Shown here: in pieces, positions 56,444-64,000 of the stretch
How the letters are laid out: the number at the start of each line of letters is the position of its first letter
How positions within the stretch are numbered: position 1 is the first letter of the stretch
Origin: Glebionis coronaria
Lineage: Eukaryota > Streptophyta > Magnoliopsida > Asterales > Asteraceae
Direction: 5' to 3'
Length of the DNA: 64,000 bases
Assembly (NCBI GenBank): GCA_025667525.1
Contig: CM046878.1
Location: 94,875,237 to 94,939,236 of the forward strand
Notes under the pieces: model-generated
Told to the model about the DNA's origin: nothing
Database searches by the model: none
Seen by the model: the letters and a program-made list of their open reading frames with translations, nothing else
Translations under genes and position numbers: made by a program

Positions 56444-58334
56444 TTTTGGGTCGAGTCAGGCTCGTGACTCGGTTATCAAAAACAAGCGCTCCTCGGGAGG
56501 CAGCCCGAGTATCTATCCCTTTAACCCCCTAAGTGTAGGGGAGGACCTATTTTGGTCATTTGTGTTTGTGTGTTGATGTGATTACAGGGATAACTGCAAT
56601 CTTGCAAATCTTTGAAGAACCGTGCTCCCGTGTTATCCGAAATCCGGTTCTATCTCTCAACTATCGTGATTCAACTTTCTTCATACTCACATTTGAAATT
56701 GATCACTTTAGTCGTCTCTTCCTTAACTTGAGTTAACCAACGTGCACAATGTCATAAGTGTAGGGGAAAATTTTCCCACATGCTTAAACATTGAGGGCAA
56801 TGTTTATCTTAAGTGTAGGGGGGACTTCTATCGAAGTTTTAAGTGGACTTTTCCATGAAAATGCCTTCATTTAACCAGAAAATCTTATTTTTCAACATTT
56901 TTCAAATTTTTTATTAACTTTGGCCATTTAGTCGTAATTTTTAAATTTTTATTGTTGCTTTCATATGTATATATCCCGCAATAAAGTCAAAAATTTTAAT
57001 AAAGTGGTGTAGCTAGTTTAGAAATCTTTGACATATTAGGCCCGTTGCGTTTATTTTGACTCAACCCGAATAGACTTATCCAAGTTTATTCTAGCTAGTA
57101 TCCTTAACCATGTAGACCTTAATCGGTTTATTAGGCTAAGTATCCACGAGTCTCATTATTTGAGATTTTAAATTGTGGAGAACGAGAAATGATAGAGTCA
57201 ATTATAAGTCGGTATTCTTGCACAAGCTCACTTGGTGTAATTATTTGCCTATTCTCCCATCACTTGCTAATAATTTATCTGCAATAAGTAAGGTCTTACG
57301 ATTTGAAAAGTTACTTAGCTTCTAGCCCAAGATCGTTTAAAAGTTGCTCGGTAATGATAAGAGTTCATAGCCAAGGCATAACTTATGAAGCGGGGCGCGA
57401 AGATTGGCGAGTCCGAAAAGGCCCTAACAAGGCATGAGGATTCCATTTTATTGCTGAAGATCCAAAGTGATGTGAAAAGCATTATTCCTAAAGTCAATAT
57501 GAAGGATCAAGACTCACGACGAAAAGCAATCAACTCCCATAAAGATCATGGAGAAGTCTATCCGAAAAGACCCTAACAAGGTATGAGGATAAATAGATCC
57601 AAGTCCGAAAAGGAGGCGGATCGTTGTATCTCGAAATCCCAATTAGAGATTGAAGAAATAATCATGAAGTCGTGGTCAACAAAGTTGGAGTACCCCTCAA
57701 AAGTCTCCAAGTGAAGAAAACTCTATTATGATGAGAAGACCATTATCTCAAGAACGTCTCTCGAAGATATGAAGTATGAAGTACATGCCAAATATCGGCC
57801 CGAGAAAGGTCTCAAATCGTGAACCGAGTTATGCCAAGATATGAACTTTTTGATATCCCGAGAATCAGTTTTAAGAGATTTTGTCATTTAGCTAACTATT
57901 GATCAAATCGTCCTACTTTGCTTCAGCCTAAATAAACTATCGAAATAAGTCCAAAAATGCATCTTCATGATCATTCTAAGACTAAAATAAAATATAAGAG
58001 ATACACCTAGGAATAAGGGAGTTTAAGTATTTAATTAAGCCATGTGTGTAAGTGTTTGAATTGCTAACTTATAATAACAATGATCTCGTTTTTAAGCTTA
58101 GTTTGGGGAACGTGAAACTTGAGGGTGATAAATCTTCGCAACACCAAAGCCCTAATGTAAGTCCTTGATTTCTTTGCAAGTTATTTCATCCTTTTGTTTA
58201 TTTTAAAGTTTTAATCTCACTTAGTATTTTAATTTTTGTTTAGTAGAATTTAAATAAGGCCAAGGTTGATTAATTATGAGAAAAATGTAAATTTGCTTTA
58301 TCACTAAGCATTGCATGAGGGCATGGCAATGGTT
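56444..58334 (+). other. 3' non-coding region of element E, env-like ORF absent
   Basis: Related Athila elements often carry a further ORF here. In this copy 1.9 kb contains no frame above 63 codons. AAGTGTAGGGG-type tracts recur at 56531, 56756 and 56811 before the functional one. ACATTGAGGGCAATGTT (56788-56804) is a short inverted repeat seen in this position in the family. Segments around CCCTAACAAGG(C/T)ATGAGGAT repeat at 57421 and 57570. Confidence 0.7.
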
Positions 58335-58348
58335 AAGTGTAGGGGATT
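58335..58348 (+). other. Polypurine tract of element E
   Basis: AAGTGTAGGGGATT directly before the 3' LTR; the AAGTGTAGGGG core matches three internal copies. Confidence 0.8.
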
Positions 58349-59826
58349 TGATAGGTGTGTAAACACCCATCCTTTTACCACTTAATTCTGGCTAAAACAA
58401 GACCAAAACACGTATTTAATATCATTTGTTTGGAATTATGCGTGGTTTTTGTGTTTATTGTGATTTCAGAGCTTACCGAATGAATATTAAAGAAAACATG
58501 GGATTGCACGGGTTTTATCAAGGAAAAGACTAAAGACGAAGTCTATTGTCCAAGAGATGCAAAAGATTTGAAGTCAATGGGCCTATTTGAAGATTTATCG
58601 AAGAAAAGGACCAAAGATGGAAGATTTACATATGTCGAAGAAACTCAAGTCTATTTAACGAAGAAATTAAAAGACGAGTTGAATTTAATCGACGACAAAT
58701 CCCGAATCAGAATCGAAAACGTCAACTTTTCTGAAAAGACGAGAAGACAAGAAGAAAGGGAGAAAGCCCACTCACCAACCAACCACTAGGACTATATATA
58801 GTTTTTCCCTTCACACAATTAGCGAGTTAGCTTCATTTTTCTTTTTCCTAGTTTCTTAGGTTCGGTTCTATCACAAACACCATTAGGGTGTTTGGTGATT
58901 TTTAATTTTTCCTTTCAATCTTGTAAGTTTGAATCATTACTCTTGTTACTTTTACATTAATCTAAATCATTTCCATCTTTTCATTCATCTTGTTCTTCAT
59001 CATTCCCTTTTGCAAGTTCTTAAGTTTTTATTTGATTCAAGTTTGATCTTAAAAAGTTGTTGATTTAGTGTTTTTATTGGTGGGATTTATTACTTATGGT
59101 ACGTAAATGATTTGTGTTTGATTTGGTAAAACCTTTTTGAGTTTTGGAGTCGATTTGGATTTAAAACCGTGACCCCTGTTTTGCTGTTACTGTTACTGTT
59201 CTTCCTGCCCAGAACTTTCCGAACAAGACAAATATTCCGAATAGGCGAGTTTCTCATTTCCCTTACTCGGAATATTTTAAATATTCCGAACAGTGTTGAT
59301 CTTCCGCATAGCCAAGTTTATTTTTTCCTTATTCGGAATATCTCGTATATTCCGAATAGCCCAGTTTTTCCGATTAGCATCATCTTTTCGCATAAACCAG
59401 TTTTTCCGAATAGCATGTTTTTTCGCATAAGCCATACTTTCCGCATAGAGGTTTATTTTCCGCATAGGGCCACTTTTTCCGCATAGCAATATTTTCCGAA
59501 TAAGCCAAAGTTTCCGCATAGGGGTTTTTATTCCGTATAGTCATTATTCCGCATAGATATTATTCCGCATAACACAATTATTCCGAATAGAGCATCTTCT
59601 CCATTTATTCCGAATAGCACTAGTTTTCAGTAAGGATCTTTACAGCTTTATCATTTAGTTGCTTTTGATTTACTGTTTCTGGCTTTAATCTTTATTTACT
59701 TCCTTTATTTATAATAGAAAACCAAATCCACTTTTTGTCACCAAGAACAAATCTTTTCACTTTAAACTGAGATCAATTCGAGAGGATTCCGAGAAATATT
59801 TTGAACCTAAGCAAAACTTTGTATCA
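58349..59826 (+). repeat. 3' LTR of element E
   Basis: Near-identical to the 5' LTR. It has one extra T at about 58515, which breaks the upstream part of the U3 frame, and a 3 bp deletion in the motif array (CATAGACCATATT against CATAGATATT). Confidence 0.95.
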
Positions 59827-59831
59827 CAGTC

Positions 59832-60486
59832 ATTGTGAGGATGTGATCCACATTTCGCTTTTTGAGGATAGGAGTTGTTGAACACATAATTTTTTAAAGA
59901 TTTTGAATAATCATTGAAAAACTCTTGAAAAAATTATGTTCAACGCTTTTTGAAAAATCCATTTCTTTTTGGCGACATGGTTTTTCTAAAGCATAAACTG
60001 GAGTTCATAGACTTTGAATGTCGTGAAAAATCCACTCAAGTGTAAGAAGATTTCTCTTCTTTTGCTGAGGGTAAGGGCACTAAATCGTACACTCCCCCGT
60101 GAATATCGACCCGGGTTGCAATCTGAAAGTGATTACAAGCCATTGTGTTGAGCTCAAAACTTGGAATGTTTTGTGACAAGCTCAACCCAAGATAGATTGC
60201 TCTACCCGTTGTTAATTGTCCAAAATAGACATTTTCCTTTATTAAAATTAGAAATGACATATTTTGAAAAATATTTACAACTTTCATTCGAGCTTTATGT
60301 ACACACCCGTGTCGTTATTGAGCGACATTTCTAGGCACGTCCATATCATCGATACTGAAAGACATGTCGAGAAGAATATTTTTGGATTTTCAAACATTTT
60401 TAATTTTATGTTTTGTTTTTATATGTTTTATATTTTTGTATTTTATTTTTTCAATGATATTTACAAGTAGATGTTTGATAGACGAA
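59832..60486 (-). mobile_element. Post-polymerase region of element F, right part
   Basis: Follows the CAGTC duplication of element E and begins with AT of the split GTCAT target. It is non-coding sequence immediately downstream (minus strand) of the F RNase H stop. A short minus-strand frame (60287-60036) reads FQIATRVDIHGGVYDLVPL without recognisable identity. Confidence 0.6.
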
Positions 60487-63400
60487 TCAAGCAGACACCT
60501 TTGCCAGAATCTCCAGGTCTGCTGGACTCAAACATCTCATACCAATTTTCCTAACGAGGTACTCAAACCTATCTTTCGACAGAGCTTTCGTAAACAAATC
60601 GGCTAATTGGTAATCCGTTCAAACAAAGTATAGTTCAACGATACCGCGTTCAACTTGTTCCTTTATGAAGTGATATCTGACATCATTGTGCTTCGTGCGG
60701 GAATGCTGTACCGGATTACAGGAGATGGTTATGGCCGATTTTGAGTCACAGTACATAGGTACTTTATCAAAGTGGAAGCCATAATCCGTGAGTTGTGTTC
60801 TCATCCAAAGAACTTGAGCACAACACGTAGATAGAGACACATACTACACTTCGGTTGATGATAGTGACGTGCAATCCTACTTCTTGGAAGACCATCCCAC
60901 GAGCTTATCTTGTCCTAGAAATTGTGCACTACCAGAAGTACTTTTTCGAGTATCAAGACACCCTACATGATCAGAATCTGAATAGGGCATTAGAAGAGCC
61001 CAGTTTCCTTCGGATACCAGAGTCCCAAATGAATTATATTCTTGAGGTACCGAAAGACTCGTTTAACCTCCTCGAGGGGCTTTTCAGTAGGTCGTGCTTG
61101 ATATCATGTACAATAGCATGTTGCATTTGTAATATCTGGTCTGCTTGCTGTGATGTACATGAGGGGCCCGATCATGAAACGATATGTCGTTTGATCTATA
61201 GGTAATCCCTCCAAGTCAACATCTAGGGATGTTGTGGATAATGGTGTCCTAACTGGGTCACATGAGGTCATACCATGCTTTTTGGTTATCTTTTGACAAT
61301 ACTTAGCTTGGTTTATAAAGATACCACGTGGGGATTGGTGAACTTGAATTTCTAGAAAGAATTTTAGTTCACCCATCTTAGACATTTCAAATTTGATGTG
61401 CATTACTTTTTCAAACCATTTTGAAAGTTTTGGGTTTATAGACCCAAAAATAATGTCATCAATATAAATCTGCACAAGCAAAATGTCATCCCCATTTTTA
61501 TATATGAACAAGGTAAGATCAATGGACCTTTTGACAAACCTTTGGATACAAGAAATTTTGAGAGCTCATCGTATCAAGCCCTTGGAGCTGGCTTTAGTCC
61601 ATACAATGCTTTATGGAGACGATACACCTTGTCAGGATAATGTGGATTAGCGAATCCTTCCGGCTGCGTGACATAGACTTCTTCCTTCAAAGGACCGTTA
61701 AGAAATGTTGTTTTCACGTCCATTTGATAAATAGTGAATCTCTTATGTGCAACATAAGCAAGGAAAATCCTTACCGCTTCCATACGAGCTACTGGTGCAA
61801 ACGATTCTCCAAAATCAATTCCCTCTTTCTGGCCATACCCCTTAGCCACTAGCCTAGCTTTGTTCTTGATGATTGTGTTTTCTTCATACATCTTGTTTTT
61901 CCAGATCCAACGAAGATATAAAGGAATAACATCGTATGGTCTGTCAACAAGTTCCCAAACTTTAAGTCTTTCAAATTGAAGAAGTTCATCTTGCATCGAT
62001 TCAATCCAATAATGATCAGCCATGTCTTCTTTGATGTTTTTCGGTTCAATTGAACTCACGACGAGTGCGAACATACAAACATCTCCATCGGTTGCTAGTT
62101 GTCGTCTCGTGCGAACGGGCTATGAAGGGTTTCCAATTACATGAACTAAAGGGTGATCTCGGGTCCAATGATGTGTTGAAGGATGTCGTTGTTATAATGT
62201 ATGCATATTTGACGGATCTACATGGCGAGTAGAAGACTCTCCAGTTTCATGTACCGATGTACCGAATGGATTGTGAAAATCGTCATCGTCAGAAAATGCA
62301 TTGTCTGCTTGATTTATGTTACCCGGAGCAATAACAGTAGTTGTGAATGTTGTAGGATTGATTGTGGATGAGATATTATGAGGAGGTAAATCTGCAGCAA
62401 CCCGTGTTGAAGTAGATGAGGTTGTATCCTTTTGTTGACGATGATCGGTATCATCATTCTTATCATGAGTGACAACGGAAGACTTTGATACAACATGTTT
62501 CTCCCTCGTGAAATATTCATCAAACATTGGTCCATATAACATTTCCAACTCTTCAATTGTCGTATCCACTGTCATATCAGCTACTGGAACATTTGGTTTA
62601 ACCAGCTTTGAACTTGACGGTTCATTGCTGTGGTTTTGAGTTCCGAGTTCCGAGTTCCGTGCGGTTGTGCACAAAAGTCTTTTGTCGTTGTGGATCGGGA
62701 CTTAAATTGTTTTGTTCAAGTGCCATTTCTTAATATGATATGAATAGTCTCGACTATCAATTTTATTCTCTTGTTGTGAACTCTATATCCTTTAGACTGA
62801 GTTTCATATCCCACAGGAATACATGCATCACCTTTCTCTTTCATCATATCCAAATTTTCACCATCTCGTATTATGTAACAAGTACATCCAAAAACGTGAA
62901 GGTGTTTGAGTGAAGGTTTTCGATCATGAATTATGTGATATGGTGTCTTTTCGTGTCTTGGAATAATTAAGGAACGGTTTTGTGTGTAGCATGCGGTTGA
63001 CACGACTTCGACCCAAATGAATAATAGTAGTTTTGAAGCGGATAAGAATGTTCGAGCAGCCTCAACTAAAGTATGGTTTCGTCTTTTAACAACGTTGTTT
63101 TGTTCGGGTGTTCGAGCAATAGAAGTTTCATGTTCACTCCCTTCTTCTTCAAAATATTTCTTCAGAGTTGAATTCAAAAATTATGTTCCTCTGTCGGTGC
63201 GAACTACTCTTACTTGAGCTTGAAGACCACGTTGTATCTGCTTAAGGAAGTTTATGAGAACTTCGAGTGTTTCATCCTTGGACCTCAAGAAGTGACTCCA
63301 CGTGTACCTTGAGTAGTCATCAACATTACCAAAATGTATTTCTTCCCATTGATACTTTGAACACGCATGGGACCACAAAAATCCATATGGAGAAGATCTA

Positions 63401-64000
63401 ATCGTCCTTTAGAGCTTGGTGTAGTCTTTATCTTGAAACTACTTCGTTTAGCTTTACAAACCTCACAAGAAGAACAAATATAATCTTTGATGAATTTCAA
63501 GCTTGGAAGGCCTCTTACAATATCTTTCTTGGAAAGCAAGTTGATGGTATCAAAGTTGATATGAGATAGACGTTGATGCCATAACCATGCTTGAGTCGTT
63601 GAAGCTTTAGCCATGAAACAAATTAGAGTTGTGGAAGTTGTGTCTTGAAGTGAAATTGTGCAAAGATCTGTACCCCGTGAACCGGTGAGTAAATCATTCC
63701 CATCATAATCACGAACAAAACATGTCTTTTTTCGAATTGCAACCTCCAAATCCGCATCACAGAATTGCCCAACCGAGAAAAGATTGTGATTGAGCCCTTC
63801 GACGTGGTATACCCTTTTTATCATGATATTACCCTGAACCAAATCTCCATATCCTAGGATCAGTGCAAATTGATCATTTCTGAATCAGACTGTACCCAGG
63901 AACTTCTCTTCGAAGTTAATTAGAAGCTTGAGATTTCCTGTCATGTGCTTGGTGCACTTGGAGTCCAGTATGAAGAGAATTATTTTGATCACCTGCAGAA
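60487..64000 (-). pseudogene. Polymerase of copia element F (protease to RNase H), heavily broken
   Basis: Read from the window end: a damaged protease motif (LDSKCTKHMTG, Gly replaced by Lys) near 63965-63935. Then the pre-integrase region (VYHVEGLNHNLFSVGQFCD, LWHQRLSHINFDTINLL, CSSCEVCKAKRS). Integrase follows with Asp in LLHMDFCGPM, Asp in VVRTDRGT and RTPEQNNVVKRRNHTLVEAA, where the catalytic Glu is Lys. A Ser/Thr/Asp linker (62674-62192) precedes RT pieces ([46 protein letters not shown]). RNase H follows (SACCAQ-like [26 protein letters not shown]), ending RCLSPADLEILAKVSA at 60489. At least six frameshifts or stops separate the pieces. The C-terminal RCLSPADLE motif identifies the copia subgroup I know from Asteraceae. 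The 5' end is outside the window. Confidence 0.88.

Larger units (their letters stand above)
49086..59826 (+). mobile_element. Element E: young, nearly intact Athila-like Ty3-gypsy element
   Basis: A complete 10,741 bp element with TSD CAGTC at 49081-49085 and 59827-59831. LTRs are 1,480 bp (49086-50565) and 1,478 bp (58349-59826), differing at about nine bases and two small gaps that I could find. The primer site matches tRNA-Asp, and the RT motif is FMDDF with a DLGASIN protease, both typical of Athila and relatives. The polyprotein has one frameshift and one nonsense codon. It sits 3 bp outside element B, in element F. Confidence 0.95.

Noticed and set aside
1..64000. CRISPR arrays, bacterial operons or prophage
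   Set aside because: The spaced motif array in the E LTR has variable short spacers and lies in a plant retrotransposon. There is no cas-like gene, and all coding content is eukaryotic.

Overview
The window is plant nuclear DNA, and almost certainly from the daisy family (Asteraceae). It carries plant genes with GT-AG introns (a phytocyanin and a VTT-domain membrane protein). About three quarters of it is LTR retrotransposons. The combination of coding families is the one I associate with repeat-rich Asteraceae genomes such as Tanacetum or Artemisia: a copia element with a long extra ORF after RNase H, and a polymerase-less element with an 'HGxxCxCC' ORF pair. The family placement rests on sequence recall, not on a search.

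Layout. 1-419: truncated LTR. 711-1528: TIR-like element with a minisatellite, just upstream of a phytocyanin gene (1836-2396, +). 3106-7799: four-exon VTT/TVP38-TMEM64 family gene on the minus strand, whose 3.1 kb first intron is an array of diverged duplications, some of which copy the exon-1 donor site. 9.3-14.4 kb: two ~300 bp inverted repeat arms enclosing decayed coding fragments and two small hAT-like MITEs with 8 bp target duplications. From 14.8 kb to the end: a nest of five LTR elements.

The nest can be read base by base from target-site duplications (TSDs). Element F is a minus-strand copia; its 3' LTR lies near 14.8-15.15 kb and its pol at 60.5-64 kb. Element B, a Tekay/Del-type chromovirus (17154-49082, TSD GTCAT), inserted into F. 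Element C, a copia element with an extra ORF (23405-43884, TSD CCTTT), inserted into the B polymerase. Element D, a 9.6 kb polymerase-less LTR element (26961-36560, TSD CAAAT), inserted into C. Element E, a young Athila-like element (49086-59826, TSD CAGTC), inserted 3 bp outside the right LTR of B and split B's target duplication. By-eye LTR divergence falls in the expected order: B about 6%, C about 4%, D about 2%, E under 1%.

Points most worth following: three short in-frame introns in the B gag; hairpin modules shared by the D LTR and the DNA ahead of each D ORF; a TATA box and U3-like repeats ahead of the extra ORF of C; a three-way-junction fold in the D LTR; an array of about 18 TTCCG(C/A)ATAG motifs in the E LTR; premature stops in B concentrated at CAG and CTGG codons; and repeated decoy splice donors in the VTT gene intron.
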